Origin: an uncultured Alphaproteobacteria bacterium
GTDB taxonomy: Bacteria > Pseudomonadota > Alphaproteobacteria > Rhodobacterales > Rhodobacteraceae
Direction of reading: 5' to 3'
DNA length: 38,331 bases
Assembly: GCA_913031285.1 (NCBI GenBank)
Contig: CAJWEI010000032.1
Location: forward strand, 1-38,331
In this document: positions 8,881 through 18,585 of the stretch, in pieces
Numbering within the stretch: position 1 is the stretch's first letter
Layout: every line of letters starts with the position of its first letter
Notes under the pieces: generated by a model
Told to the model about the DNA's origin: nothing
Seen by the model: only the letters and a program-made list of their open reading frames with translations
The model's database searches: none
Made by a program: the position numbers and the translations under genes

Positions 8881-11136
8881 TTAGCCACACTTTGAATGGC
8901 CGCATGATCCACACGTCATACACCCTTCGACCATACGCACATCATATTGGTTACAACTTGGGCACGCGTTTAAGTCACTAAGACCAACCACCTGCGCTTT
9001 TGGATCTTCTTTTAACCCAAGACCTTCACCAGCCAAGAAACCAATAGCAATTAAATGCTTTTCAATGACACCGCCTATCGCCGCAAGGATTGATGGTATA
9101 TATTTGCCATTAACCCAAGCTCCACCACGTGGATCAAAAACCGCCTTAAGCTCTTCCACCACAAACGACACATCGCCACCCCGGCGAAACACCGCCGAGA
9201 TCATACGAGTAAGAGCGACTGTCCAAGCAAAATGCTCCATATTCTTTGAATTCACAAAGACTTCAAAAGGACGTCGATGACCGTTTAAAAGTACATCGTT
9301 CACCGTTAGGTAAATAGCGTGCTCACTATCTGGCCATTTAAGTTTATAGGTCCGCCCATCTAACGATTGCGGACGATCCAATGGCTTGGACATATAGATA
9401 ACATCCGCCCCAATATCCACTTCAGGGGTAGCCTCGCTTGTTTCAGAGACACTCAAAACTGAACCCGTAACTGCATTAGGGCGATAGGTCGTGCAGCCTT
9501 TGCATCCTGTTTCAAAAGCTTCAAGGTAGACATTTTTGAACTCATCAAAATCAATATCTTCCGGACAATTAATCGTTTTCGAGATTGAACTATCGATCCA
9601 TTTTTGCGCTGCAGCCTGCATTTTTACATGATCGATTGGAGCAAGTGTTTGGGCATTCACAAAATACTCTGGCAACTCTTTCTCGCCAAACTTATCCTGC
9701 CACAGTTGAACTGCGTAATCGATCACTTCTTCTTTCGTGCGTGAGCCATCTTTTTGCAGAACCTTTCGAGTATACGAATACGCGAAAACTGGTTCGATCC
9801 CAGAACTAACATTCCCAGCATAAAGGCTTATTGTTCCAGTTGGTGCTATGGATGTCAAAAGTGCGTTTCGAATACCATTTTTTGCAATTTTTTGGCGCAC
9901 ATCTGTATCCATTTTCATCATTGCGCCAGACTCAAGAAATGGATCAGCATCAAAGAGCGGGAATGCCCCTTTTTCTTTTGCAAGGTCTACGGAGGCCAGA
10001 TAGGCAGCCCGTGCAAGAGCATGCAGCCATTTTTCAGTCAGCTTGACTGCTTTAGGCGATCCATATTTTGTCCCCACCATAAGCAATGCGTCAGCAAGTC
10101 CGGTAACGCCAAGACCAATACGCCGTTTATTACGAGCTTCTTGTTCCTGAGAAGCTAACGGAAAATTAGAAGCATCAATTGTATTATCCATCATCCGCAC
10201 AGCTGTGCCCACCAGATCTCTGAGCAAATTCTCATCCAACTGTGCGTTATCTTCAAAAGGATTTTTCACCAATCGCGCAAGGTTGATGGACCCAAGCAAA
10301 CATGCGCCATAAGGTGGTAATGGCTGTTCTCCACAAGGGTTCGTTGCAGCTATTGTCTCACAGTAATTTAAATTATTGGCTTGATTGATGCGGTCTATAA
10401 AAATCACACCTGGTTCTGCAAAATCATAGGTCGACTTCATAATTCGATCCCAAAGTTCGCGCGCCGATACTGTCTTGTAGACAACTCCCTCAAACGTCAA
10501 ATCCCAATCCATATCAACTTTGACGGCGGCCATAAAGGCGTCAGTGATAAGAACAGACACATTAAACATTCTAAGACGCGCTGCATCCAATTTTGCCTCA
10601 ATGAAATCTCCAATATCAGGATGATCGCAGCGTAAAGTTGCCATCATTGCTCCACGGCGCGAACCAGCACTCATGATTGTGCGACACATAGAATCCCACA
10701 CATCCATAAAAGACAGAGGTCCAGAGGCATCTGCAGCAACACCGTGCACAAGTGCACCCTTGGGACGAATTGTGCTAAAATCATAACCGATTCCACCACC
10801 TTGCTGCATCGTCAGAGCAGCTTCTTTTAGCATTTCAAAAATACCACCCATATCATCCGGGATTGTGCCCATGACAAAACAGTTAAAAAGCGTCACTTTA
10901 CGCTTAGCGCCAGCGCCTGCTGTGATCCGACCCGCAGGAAGAAATTTAAAACCCTCAAGCGCATCATAAAACTTCTGCTCCCATTTGGCAGGCACTTTTT
11001 CAACACTAGCAAGGTCTTTAGCGATGCGGCGCCACGTGTGTTCCACCGTTTGATCAATAACTGTGCCATCCGCCTCTTTAAGACGATATTTCATATCCCA
11101 TATCTGTTGTGCTATTGGTGCTGAGAAATGATTCAT
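8881..11136 (-). CDS. nrdJ: Adenosylcobalamin-dependent (class II) ribonucleoside-diphosphate reductase
   Basis: A 751-residue class II ribonucleotide reductase, which makes deoxynucleotides using a B12-derived radical and needs no oxygen. The catalytic core shows 'TLFNCFVMG' with the first redox Cys, 'MQQGGGIGYDFS', and the active-site loop 'NPCGEQPLPPYGACLLGSIN' carrying the radical Cys, Glu and partner Asn. The C-terminus ends with a Cys-rich tail, CPSC then 'CMTCGSCGHSKCG', the mobile redox/zinc module (TSCPD-type region before it, about residues 590-690). Compact forms of about 750 residues and long forms near 1200 both occur in alphaproteobacteria; this is the compact form and looks complete. 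No class I nrdAB genes lie in this window. No cobalamin riboswitch fits in the 123-base upstream gap. Confidence 0.93.
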   Translation of the reverse strand: MNHFSAPIAQQIWDMKYRLKEADGTVIDQTVEHTWRRIAKDLASVEKVPAKWEQKFYDALEGFKFLPAGRITAGAGAKRKVTLFNCFVMGTIPDDMGGIFEMLKEAALTMQQGGGIGYDFSTIRPKGALVHGVAADASGPLSFMDVWDSMCRTIMSAGSRRGAMMATLRCDHPDIGDFIEAKLDAARLRMFNVSVLITDAFMAAVKVDMDWDLTFEGVVYKTVSARELWDRIMKSTYDFAEPGVIFIDRINQANNLNYCETIAATNPCGEQPLPPYGACLLGSINLARLVKNPFEDNAQLDENLLRDLVGTAVRMMDNTIDASNFPLASQEQEARNKRRIGLGVTGLADALLMVGTKYGSPKAVKLTEKWLHALARAAYLASVDLAKEKGAFPLFDADPFLESGAMMKMDTDVRQKIAKNGIRNALLTSIAPTGTISLYAGNVSSGIEPVFAYSYTRKVLQKDGSRTKEEVIDYAVQLWQDKFGEKELPEYFVNAQTLAPIDHVKMQAAAQKWIDSSISKTINCPEDIDFDEFKNVYLEAFETGCKGCTTYRPNAVTGSVLSVSETSEATPEVDIGADVIYMSKPLDRPQSLDGRTYKLKWPDSEHAIYLTVNDVLLNGHRRPFEVFVNSKNMEHFAWTVALTRMISAVFRRGGDVSFVVEELKAVFDPRGGAWVNGKYIPSILAAIGGVIEKHLIAIGFLAGEGLGLKEDPKAQVVGLSDLNACPSCNQYDVRMVEGCMTCGSCGHSKCG

Positions 11137-11179
11137 GGCATATAATCCTACCCAAAGTTCTGATTAAACGGAGGATAAT

Positions 11180-11208
11180 ATATTAATACTAAGAAGGGTT
11201 CAGGTCAA
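11180..11208 (-). promoter_or_regulatory. Candidate sigma-70 promoter for nrdJ
   Basis: On the minus strand TTGACC (11208-11203) and TAATAT (11185-11180) are spaced by 17 bases, 44 bases before the nrdJ ATG. The GGAGG at 11172-11168 region reads on the plus strand and is not the nrdJ ribosome site. No NrdR-box pair was recognised by eye. Confidence 0.45.
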
Positions 11209-11259
11209 CTTGTCATATGAAAAACTAAGGCTAGTGACGCCCCAATTAGAGGAACATCA

Positions 11260-11691
11260 ATGGCAAAACTCATGCATCTTGTAAAGTTAAGTGTTGGGAC
11301 AGAAACAGTTGAAGACTTACTCGCGTGGCAATCAAGCCCGCGCGCACAAGGGAGTGATGGATATCCACGCCATGTCACCCGAATGTGGCCAAAGCGCGAA
11401 GAGGCTTTGCTAAAGGGTGGCTCAATTTATTGGGTGGTAAAGGGTTTTCTACAGTGCAGGCAGGAGATACTTAGGCTTGACGAAGTGATCGGAGAAGACG
11501 GCATTCGCCGCTGTGCCATTGTTCTTAACCCAAGGGTCATTCGTACGACGACAGCAAAAAAACGACCGTTTCAAGGATGGCGTTATCTGGAGCCCGATCA
11601 TGCACCACGGGATTTGCCCAGCCAACAAACGGAAGAAGATCCGCTGCCTGCGGAATTGGCTGGGGCGCTTGCCGATATTGGCGTTATCTAG
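11260..11691 (+). CDS. DUF1489 family protein
   Basis: A 143-residue cytoplasmic protein with no signal peptide or membrane segment. It matches the alphaproteobacterial DUF1489 family: an N-terminal 'MHLVKLSVGTETVEDLLAWQ', the middle 'GSIYWVVKGFLQCRQ' and the C-terminal 'RPFQGWRYLEPDHAPRDL'. Function is unknown. AGAGGAAC precedes the ATG by several bases. It is divergent from nrdJ and converges on hisG; the two stop codons share the palindrome CTAG at 11688-11691. Confidence 0.85.
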   Translation: MAKLMHLVKLSVGTETVEDLLAWQSSPRAQGSDGYPRHVTRMWPKREEALLKGGSIYWVVKGFLQCRQEILRLDEVIGEDGIRRCAIVLNPRVIRTTTAKKRPFQGWRYLEPDHAPRDLPSQQTEEDPLPAELAGALADIGVI

Positions 11692-12380
11692 AGCCCAACA
11701 CTTTGTATAAAATGGGCAAGCACTTTGGCTCGTTCTTGGTCAAGATTGTACTTCTTTGCACGAAACAACGTTGCCTGAGACTCCAACACCAAGCCATCCT
11801 GTAAGATCTTGAGATGATTTGCTTTCAAAGTCTGACCGCTTGAGGTGATATCTGCAATTGCCTCTGCCGTCTGGTTCTTAACGGTCCCCTCTGTCGCCCC
11901 CTGGCTATCAACAATCTGATAGTCAGCAACGCCCTCTTGTTTGAGAAATTCGCGCACTAGCCGGTGATATTTGGTTGCAATGCGCAACCTAAACCCATGA
12001 ATTTTTCGAAACGACGCTGCAACCTCATCAAAATCATCAAGCGTTTCAACATCAACCCAACAAGTAGGCACAGCAATAATCAGGTTTGCATATCCAAAAT
12101 CCATTTCGGCGATAGGATCTACAATCGTTTGCCAATTCACCAGTTTTTCTCTAATCAGATCGGTGCCTGTCACACCAAGCTGTATGCGTCCAGCTGCCAG
12201 CTCGCGAGGAATTTCCCCCGCTGACAAAAGTACTAATTGAACCCCATTGCCGTCTTTGATCTCCACAGAATACTCCCGCTCAGTTCCAGACCGTGACAAG
12301 TTTACACCTCGGCTTCGAAACCAATCCAACGTCTTTTCCATCAAGCGACCTTTAGAGGGAATGCCTAATTTAACGGACAT
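11688..12380 (-). CDS. hisG: ATP phosphoribosyltransferase, short form catalytic subunit
   Basis: A 230-residue HisG that condenses ATP and PRPP in the first step of histidine synthesis. It starts 'MSVKLGIPSKGRLMEKT', and the PRPP-binding region reads 'DSQGATEGTVKNQTAEAIAD'. Its length shows it lacks the C-terminal regulatory domain of long HisG, so it needs HisZ, encoded just upstream. I took ATG 12380 as start because the conserved N-terminus begins there; the frame extends to 12464 but that part lies over hisZ. It overlaps the hisZ end by 16 bases. Its stop codon is shared in palindromic form with the convergent DUF1489 gene. Confidence 0.92.
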   Translation of the reverse strand: MSVKLGIPSKGRLMEKTLDWFRSRGVNLSRSGTEREYSVEIKDGNGVQLVLLSAGEIPRELAAGRIQLGVTGTDLIREKLVNWQTIVDPIAEMDFGYANLIIAVPTCWVDVETLDDFDEVAASFRKIHGFRLRIATKYHRLVREFLKQEGVADYQIVDSQGATEGTVKNQTAEAIADITSSGQTLKANHLKILQDGLVLESQATLFRAKKYNLDQERAKVLAHFIQSVGL

Positions 12381-13462
12381 GCCTGCCCTCGCGCCTTGAC
12401 CAAAAGATCTGGCCGTACAACTCCGCCAACAGCGGGAAGAAGGCTGCCATTGCCCAAGCGACATGTTAACGCGTCATAGCGCCCCCCGGTGGCAATCAAT
12501 GAAAGATCTTTGTCCGAGTCGTCATAAAAGCCAAAAACAAATCCATCGTAATATTCCATCGAAGTTCGGCCATAACTTGCTTCAAACATCAACGCGCTGG
12601 TATTAATGCTGCGCTTCTCGATTTCTTCTAAACGCTTTTCTAGTCTGACAATTGCCACTGAAATACCTGGAAGATCAACGGCAAAATCCCGTAATCGTGT
12701 CAGAGTATTTGGATATGTTTCGTTAAGCTGTGTTATGCCCGTAAGTAAATCTAGCTCTGTCTTAGAAATAGGCGCAACTTGACAATCGCGACGAAGACGC
12801 GTGATGCGGTCTTCGATCTCTACCGTACTGCGCAGACCAATATTATGTTTAGAATGCGCCAATGGGTTTTTGATGCTCAATAACTGGCGCCGACTTTCAG
12901 GATCGGGAGAAATTCCTGCATAGCGCTCAAGCAAGAACATAAAACGCTGAGGCCTCCATATATGGCGCAGTAAAGCGGCTTTGCGCTCACCTGTGGTTCT
13001 AAGCCCACCAACGGCGGCCATCAAAACACTAATATCACCAGTCTGGACCCGTAAAGGCAAGCCGTCTAAGGCTTGCCACATAGCGCAAAAAACATCTGCG
13101 TCTGCCTGAGCTGGATCCCGTGCGCCAAAAATCTCATAGCCGACTTGGATATACTCGTTAGCCCGATCAATATCAGTTTCTTGCTTGCGAAAGACTTTGC
13201 CAGCGTAAGTATAGCTTGCCGCTATCGCGCCTGCCTGCATATGATTTTGTACAACTGGCACAGTGTAGTCAGGCCGCAGCATTAGGTCACCCCGAAGAGG
13301 ATCAGAGGTCAAATAAGCCCGGGCCCTGATATCCTCGCCATAAAGGTCTAGCAAAAGATCTGCTGGTTGCAAAAGGTTGGGCTCAACGCTTAAAGCTCCA
13401 AGCGATTGGAAAAATTCATGCAAGCGCTCGGTTTCAGTAAATATAAGGTCAGTTTGCGCCAT
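12365..13462 (-). CDS. hisZ: ATP phosphoribosyltransferase regulatory subunit (HisRS paralogue)
   Basis: A 365-residue class II synthetase-like protein. It starts '[20 protein letters not shown]' and retains 'MLRPDYTVPVVQNHM' and the late glycine-rich 'LIATGGRYDALTCRLG', as expected for HisZ, but has no anticodon-binding domain and lacks the full HisRS motif 2 ('VFRKQETDIDRANEYIQVG' instead). It should form a hetero-octamer with short HisG and mediate histidine feedback. It is coupled to hisS by TGATG and overlaps hisG, so hisS-hisZ-hisG is one operon. Confidence 0.9.
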   Translation of the reverse strand: MAQTDLIFTETERLHEFFQSLGALSVEPNLLQPADLLLDLYGEDIRARAYLTSDPLRGDLMLRPDYTVPVVQNHMQAGAIAASYTYAGKVFRKQETDIDRANEYIQVGYEIFGARDPAQADADVFCAMWQALDGLPLRVQTGDISVLMAAVGGLRTTGERKAALLRHIWRPQRFMFLLERYAGISPDPESRRQLLSIKNPLAHSKHNIGLRSTVEIEDRITRLRRDCQVAPISKTELDLLTGITQLNETYPNTLTRLRDFAVDLPGISVAIVRLEKRLEEIEKRSINTSALMFEASYGRTSMEYYDGFVFGFYDDSDKDLSLIATGGRYDALTCRLGNGSLLPAVGGVVRPDLLVKARGQACPLN

Positions 13463-14934
13463 CAGTCCTGTCTCTTCAGGATCGCACTTACAGATTTGAC
13501 CAAATCAGAACGTGCAGATTCTGACTGAGCAGGGTTTTCCTTCCATTCTTCAAGCGTTGCATTTAAGGCAATCTGACTGCCCAAGATAAGATCTTTGATC
13601 TGAACCAAACCATTTTGCTTTTCTGTATCACCTTCAATAACAGCAACGGGCGCATTGCGCTTGTCCGCGTACTTAAGCTGATTACCAAAATTTTTCGGAT
13701 TTCCAAGATAGACTTCTGCACGAATACCTGCTTGTCGTAATTCACTTACCATTGCTTGATAGTCAGCCATTCGGTTACGATCCATCACAGTGACAACAAC
13801 AGGGCCGGTTTTTTTGGAAGTAATTCGACCCTTTTCGCGCTGAGCCGCCAAGAGCCGATCCACGCCAATAGAAATGCCAGTTGCAGGCACTTCTTGACCT
13901 GTAAAGCGTTTGACAAGATCATCATAGCGCCCGCCTCCAGCAACTGACCCAAACTGACGTTGTCGGCCTTTTTCATCAAGGATTTCAAAGGTTAGTTCAG
14001 CTTCAAAGACGGGACCAGTGTAATAACCTAAACCTCGCACAACCGAAGGGTCTACATCAATTTGATCAGGCCCATACCCGCCTGCGATGAGTAATTCTGC
14101 AATGATCTCAAGCTCATCAACACCCTTCGCACCTGTCTCAGAATAGCGAACAGCCTCTCTAAGATTGAAGATCGTTTTAGAAGTATCTTCGCCTTTTGAG
14201 GTTAAAAACGCCAGAACAGGTTCTGCCTGATCCTCACTTAATCCAACGCCATCAATATAAGCACCCGATGCGTCAAGACGGCCTTTCCCCAAAAGTTCTC
14301 TCACACCGGACACGCCGACTTTATCGCATTTATCGATTGTTCGGAGAACAGCATCACGCTGTTTCTGATGCATCAGCCCCATCGTTTCAAGGATGCCATT
14401 GAGCACCTTACGGTGATTAACCCGCACCACATAATCACCCCGTGGAATACCAACCTGCTCCAGCACGTCAGCAAGCATCATGCAAATCTCTGCATCTGCC
14501 GCCACATTTGCTGCTCCAACGGTATCCGCATCACATTGGTAAAATTGACGATACCGACCAGGACCAGGCTTTTCGTTACGCCAGACAGGCCCCATTGAAA
14601 ATCGCCTGTAAGGTGTCGGTAAGTCATTGCGGTACTGAGCGTAAACCCGCGCCAAAGGTGCAGTTAAATCATAACGCAAAGCAAGCCAGTCGCTGTCTTC
14701 TTCCTGCCAGGCAAAAACACCCTCATTGGGTCGGTCAACATCTGGAAGAAACTTGCCCAAAGCCTCAATTGTTTCAACGGCGCTACTTTCAAGCGCATCA
14801 AAACCATAGTGATGATAGACCGACACAATCGTCTCAAGCATTGCGTTGCGCTCTGCGACTTCTACCCCAAAATAGTCGCGGAATCCTTTTGGGGTCTGCG
14901 CCTTTGGACGAGGTGTCTTTTTCTCTTTGACCAT
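13462..14934 (-). CDS. hisS: Histidyl-tRNA synthetase (alphaproteobacterial type)
   Basis: A 490-residue class II aminoacyl-tRNA synthetase that charges tRNA-His. Motif 1 region '[19 protein letters not shown]', motif 2 '[19 protein letters not shown]', the histidine loop '[16 protein letters not shown]', and motif 3 '[13 protein letters not shown]' are visible, followed by the anticodon-binding domain from about residue 375. The motif 2 loop differs from the 'RxERPQxGRxRQF' of most bacteria and resembles the alphaproteobacterial variant known to accept tRNA-His lacking G-1. It heads the hisS-hisZ-hisG operon, combining translation and histidine synthesis. Confidence 0.93.
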   Translation of the reverse strand: MVKEKKTPRPKAQTPKGFRDYFGVEVAERNAMLETIVSVYHHYGFDALESSAVETIEALGKFLPDVDRPNEGVFAWQEEDSDWLALRYDLTAPLARVYAQYRNDLPTPYRRFSMGPVWRNEKPGPGRYRQFYQCDADTVGAANVAADAEICMMLADVLEQVGIPRGDYVVRVNHRKVLNGILETMGLMHQKQRDAVLRTIDKCDKVGVSGVRELLGKGRLDASGAYIDGVGLSEDQAEPVLAFLTSKGEDTSKTIFNLREAVRYSETGAKGVDELEIIAELLIAGGYGPDQIDVDPSVVRGLGYYTGPVFEAELTFEILDEKGRQRQFGSVAGGGRYDDLVKRFTGQEVPATGISIGVDRLLAAQREKGRITSKKTGPVVVTVMDRNRMADYQAMVSELRQAGIRAEVYLGNPKNFGNQLKYADKRNAPVAVIEGDTEKQNGLVQIKDLILGSQIALNATLEEWKENPAQSESARSDLVKSVSAILKRQD

Positions 14935-15055
14935 TGGTTTTTCCTGCCGCTACTCTCACTTATGCGTTTATCCCACGCGCAAAAAATGAGCAAGCATCGG
15001 ACGGGCATCTCAATCAATTCTTGATTGTTAGCGCATTCCATCTAGGTGAAAGCGA

Positions 15056-15721
15056 ATGAAACAAATTTTAATAATTGGAAACACCGGCGGTATTGGCAAA
15101 GCTTTAGAAACAGCTTTCAAGGATCGAGGTGATGATGTGACAGGCATATCACGAAGCAAAGACGGCTTTGATATAACAGATGAAGCATCTGTCGAGCGAG
15201 GATTAAAGCCTCTAGAAGGTAATTTTGATATTGTGTTTGTCGCCACAGGTGCCCTCACAACGCCAGACACTCGCCCAGAAAAATCGCTGTCACAGCTATC
15301 CCTTAAAGCAATGAGCCAGCAATTTCTGCTCAATGCCGCAGGACCAGCAATAGTTTTAAAGTATAGTAAAACCCTCCTACGAAAAGACGCACCTAGCATA
15401 TTCGCAGCACTCTCCGCGCGTGTTGGATCCATTGGGGATAATCGACTAGGCGGATGGTATTCCTACCGCGCGGCGAAAGCTGCGCTCAATCAGTTGATCC
15501 ATTCTGCATCAATTGAGTTGAAACGAACACATCCGCAGTCTATTTGCGTCGCCTTGCATCCGGGAACTGTGAAAACAGATTTAACCGACAAATATGTCTC
15601 AAGCCACCCTGCCGTAACACCGGATCAAGCTGCAATCCACCTTTTGTCAGTTTTGGGACAGCTTACCTGTGAACAATCTGGTCTGTTCTTTGATTGGGCA
15701 GGCAAGCAAGTAGAGTGGTGA
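15056..15721 (+). CDS. Short-chain dehydrogenase/reductase, CsgA/C-factor-like
   Basis: A 221-residue SDR beginning 'MKQILIIGNTGGIGKALETA', a variant of the NAD(P)-binding TGxxxGIG motif. The catalytic tetrad region is present as Ser in 'ALSARVGSIGDN' and Tyr/Lys in 'YSYRAAKAALN'. The C-terminus 'LHPGTVKTDLTDKYVSSHPA' is typical of the C-factor (CsgA)-like SDR branch, whose substrates are mostly unknown. It is divergent from hisS (121-base gap) and converges on the gmaS-like gene. The 121 bases after its stop contain no clear terminator. Confidence 0.8.
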   Translation: MKQILIIGNTGGIGKALETAFKDRGDDVTGISRSKDGFDITDEASVERGLKPLEGNFDIVFVATGALTTPDTRPEKSLSQLSLKAMSQQFLLNAAGPAIVLKYSKTLLRKDAPSIFAALSARVGSIGDNRLGGWYSYRAAKAALNQLIHSASIELKRTHPQSICVALHPGTVKTDLTDKYVSSHPAVTPDQAAIHLLSVLGQLTCEQSGLFFDWAGKQVEW

Positions 15722-15842
15722 ACATTAATTAAGTTCGGCTTACAAAGTCGCCCAGTTTACAGTAATCAGACTATCTCAGGCTTAGCAAAGGCATAAAGCT
15801 TGGTCTTTCTAGATCTTTGATAAAAATATAAATTTAGCGCCT

Positions 15843-17174
15843 TCAAATATCTAGCGTATTTTCTTTTTCCCAAGAAGTCAGATGTGACATGTAAGAATCC
15901 CACTCTTTGTGCTTAAGCTTTAAGAAGGCCGCCGAGAATTCTTCACCCATCGCAGCTTTCAGGCCCTTATCACGGTCATAAATGCGCAGCGCATCCAACA
16001 TATTCAAAGGCAATTTTGGCGCACCACTTACTTTATGGCCCTCAGCATACATGTCGATGTCATAACGTTTGCCCGGGTCGGCGTCCGTGCGAATACCATC
16101 AAGGCCTGCTGCGATGATCACTGCCTGCAACAGATAGGGGTTTGCTGCACCATCGGGTAAGCGCAATTCAAATCGACCCGGACCGGGTACGCGAACCATA
16201 TGGGTTCTGTTATTGCCTGTCCAAGTTATAGTGTTCGGCGCCCAAGTGGCACCGGACATTGTGCGCGGAGCATTGATACGTTTGTAGCTGTTCACCGTCG
16301 GGTTTGTGATTGCGGCAAGGGCGCTGGCATGTTTCATGATCCCTCCAAGAAAGGTACGGCCCTGTTCAGACAGTCCAAGCTCACCTGTCTGACCTTCACC
16401 TTTTTCAGTGGCAAAGATATTCGTTTTAGCCTTATCACCAGGGGCGTCCCAGACCGAAATATGAGCATGACAACCGTTTCCTGTCAGCCCTGCTATGGGC
16501 TTAGGCATAAATGTTGCCCGAAACCCATGCTTTTCAGCCACTGATTTGGTCATGAACTTAAAGAATGAATGTTTGTCTGCCGTCTTTAAGGCATCGTCAA
16601 ATTCCCAGTTCATTTCAAATTGGCCGTTGGCATCTTCATGATCATTTTGATAAGGTCCCCACCCAAGATCAAGCATATAGTCACAGATTTCACGAACAAC
16701 ATCATAGCGGCGCATGACAGCCTGTTGATCGTAACAAGGCTTTTCAGCCGTATCAAATTCATCACTCAGAGCAGTTCCATCTGCAGTAAGAAGAAAATAT
16801 TCCGCCTCAATTCCCGTTTTGACATAAAGACCTTCGCTCACGGCCTCATCGATGAGACGACGGAGAACATTGCGCGGTGCCTGTGCGACGTCATTTCCTT
16901 CCATGACAGGGTTCGCCGCCACCCAAGCAACTTCGGGTTTCCATGGTAATTGAATAACAGACAACGGATCAGGAACGGCCAACATATCAGGATGCGCTGG
17001 CGTCATATCCAGCCAAGTTGCAAAACCGGCAAAACCTGCACCATCTTTCTGCATATCTGCAATCGCTTGCGCAGGAACAAGTTTCGCCCTCTGCCCTCCA
17101 AAAAGGTCAGTAAAAGAGATCATGAAATATTTTACGCCATTTTCCGCAGCAAAAGCGGCCAAATCTTTAGTCAT
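15843..17174 (-). CDS. gmaS: Gamma-glutamylmethylamide synthetase / type III glutamine synthetase-like ligase
   Basis: A 443-residue glutamine-synthetase-family ligase of the GmaS/GlnT type. It begins 'MTKDLAAFAAENGVKYFMIS'. The metal-binding Glu is in 'TGIEAEYFLL', with further marks 'NDHEDANGQFEMNW' and 'GNGCHAHISVWD', and the C-terminal 'RVPGPGRFELRLPDGAANPY' carries the substrate Arg. GmaS joins glutamate and methylamine with ATP to give gamma-glutamylmethylamide; GlnT relatives of near-identical sequence are annotated as glutamate-ammonia ligases. It is last in the mgsABC-like operon, with GGGAG before its ATG. Context favours the methylamine (N-methylglutamate) role, but no mgdABCD genes follow, so true glutamine synthetase activity or another amine substrate remains possible. 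Confidence 0.72.
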   Translation of the reverse strand: MTKDLAAFAAENGVKYFMISFTDLFGGQRAKLVPAQAIADMQKDGAGFAGFATWLDMTPAHPDMLAVPDPLSVIQLPWKPEVAWVAANPVMEGNDVAQAPRNVLRRLIDEAVSEGLYVKTGIEAEYFLLTADGTALSDEFDTAEKPCYDQQAVMRRYDVVREICDYMLDLGWGPYQNDHEDANGQFEMNWEFDDALKTADKHSFFKFMTKSVAEKHGFRATFMPKPIAGLTGNGCHAHISVWDAPGDKAKTNIFATEKGEGQTGELGLSEQGRTFLGGIMKHASALAAITNPTVNSYKRINAPRTMSGATWAPNTITWTGNNRTHMVRVPGPGRFELRLPDGAANPYLLQAVIIAAGLDGIRTDADPGKRYDIDMYAEGHKVSGAPKLPLNMLDALRIYDRDKGLKAAMGEEFSAAFLKLKHKEWDSYMSHLTSWEKENTLDI

Positions 17175-17234
17175 TAAATTCTATCTCCCTTTTTTTTCAG
17201 ACACATCCAAAACGGACAGCCTATTCTTTATACC

Positions 17235-18569
17235 TCAATACCCAGTCCCAGGTTTTCCAGGATACCATTCTGTGCCAGCGAGCGGAACCTGCGCCATAGC
17301 AGCAGCCTCGACGGTTAATGCGCATAAATCTTCCGGCTCCAAATTGCAAAGATCATTATGCCCGCAAGCACGCGCAATAGTCTGAGCTTCTAATGTCATT
17401 ACTTTTAAATAGTTACGCAGACGACGCGCCGCGTCAATCGGGTCAAGCCGTGCAGCAAGCTCAGGATCCTGCGTGGTAATTCCAGCCGGATCAAGCCCTT
17501 CATGCCAATCGTCATAAGCGCCAGCTGTCGAACCAAGATTTTGATACTCGGCCTCCCACTTGGGATCATTATCTCCAAGTGCAATAAGCGCAGCCGTTCC
17601 AATCGCAACGGCGTCTGCCCCAAGAGCCATCGCCTTGGCTACATCCGCCCCATTTCGAACACCACCAGAGACAATGAGCTGAACCTCGCGGTGGACTCCA
17701 AGATCCTGAAGGGCACCTACGGCGGGACGTATCGCTGCCAAAGTTGGAATTCCTACATGTTCAATGAAAACGTCCTGCGTTGCGGCTGTCCCACCTTGCA
17801 TACCATCCAGAACCACAACATCAGCCCCCGCTTTTACCGCAAGTGCAGTGTCAAAATACGGTCGCGTTCCACTAATTTTGACGTAAATGGGAACTTCCCA
17901 GTTTGTAATTTCACGCAATTCCAAAAGCTTGATCTCAAGGTCATCAGGTCCAGTCCAATCGGGATGACGGCAGGCAGACCGCTGATCTATACCTTTTGGC
18001 AAAGTGCGCATATGAGCGACGCGGTCAGAAATCTTTTGCCCTAAAAGCATGCCCCCGCCACCGGGCTTGGCCCCCTGACCCACCACAACTTCTATGGCGT
18101 CTGCTTTTCGTAAATCATTTGGGTTCATCCCGTACCGCGATGGCAGATACTGATAGACAAGTTTTGTTGAATGGTCGCGCTCTTCCGGCGTCATACCGCC
18201 ATCCCCAGTCGTCGTGGATGTCCCAGCAGAACTTGCACCACGACCCAGCGCTTCTTTTGCCTGACCAGACAGCGCCCCAAAGCTCATGCCTGCAATCGTG
18301 ATTGGAATATCAAGCTTAATCGGATTCTTAGCAAAGCGTGTTCCAAGTGTAACACTCGTATTGCAGCGCTCTCGATAGCCTTCAAGCGGATATCGCGATA
18401 CCGATGCACCCAAAAACAGCAGGTCATCAAAATGCGGAACGCGTCGCTTCGCGCCACCGCCTCGGATATCGTAAATGCCTGTTGCAGCAGCACGGCGAAT
18501 TTCTGCATTCACCTCCTTCGTAAAAGTGGCTGATTGGATTGGGACCGTACGTGGTATTTTGCTATCCAT
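17235..18569 (-). CDS. mgsC: N-methylglutamate synthase subunit C-like (FMN-binding glutamate synthase domain protein; GlxD-type)
   Basis: A 444-residue protein matching the FMN-binding central domain of the glutamate synthase large subunit. It has the glycine-rich 'ITIAGMSFGALSGQAKEALG', 'GQGAKPGGGGMLLGQKIS', the FMN phosphate site 'IVSGGVRNGADVAKAMALGA', and a C-terminal cluster of cysteines (ACGHNDLCNLEPEDLC) that fits [3Fe-4S] ligation. In the N-methylglutamate pathway MgsC transfers the methylamine moiety of gamma-glutamylmethylamide to 2-oxoglutarate together with MgsA and MgsB. It lies 16 bases after mgsB and 60 bases before the gmaS-like gene. The alternative label is GlxD of the rhizobial glx-glnT group. 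Confidence 0.75.
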   Translation of the reverse strand: MDSKIPRTVPIQSATFTKEVNAEIRRAAATGIYDIRGGGAKRRVPHFDDLLFLGASVSRYPLEGYRERCNTSVTLGTRFAKNPIKLDIPITIAGMSFGALSGQAKEALGRGASSAGTSTTTGDGGMTPEERDHSTKLVYQYLPSRYGMNPNDLRKADAIEVVVGQGAKPGGGGMLLGQKISDRVAHMRTLPKGIDQRSACRHPDWTGPDDLEIKLLELREITNWEVPIYVKISGTRPYFDTALAVKAGADVVVLDGMQGGTAATQDVFIEHVGIPTLAAIRPAVGALQDLGVHREVQLIVSGGVRNGADVAKAMALGADAVAIGTAALIALGDNDPKWEAEYQNLGSTAGAYDDWHEGLDPAGITTQDPELAARLDPIDAARRLRNYLKVMTLEAQTIARACGHNDLCNLEPEDLCALTVEAAAMAQVPLAGTEWYPGKPGTGY

Positions 18570-18585
18570 TAAGATTTTTCCATCT

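Noticed and set aside
11137-11259. Cobalamin riboswitch before nrdJ
   Set aside because: The gap to the divergent gene is only 123 bases, too short for a full cobalamin riboswitch, and no B12-box-like sequence was seen.
14442-14930. A 162-codon plus-strand frame over hisS
   Set aside because: Antisense to the conserved N-terminal half of HisRS, rich in His/Gln/Pro as expected from reverse reading; not a gene.
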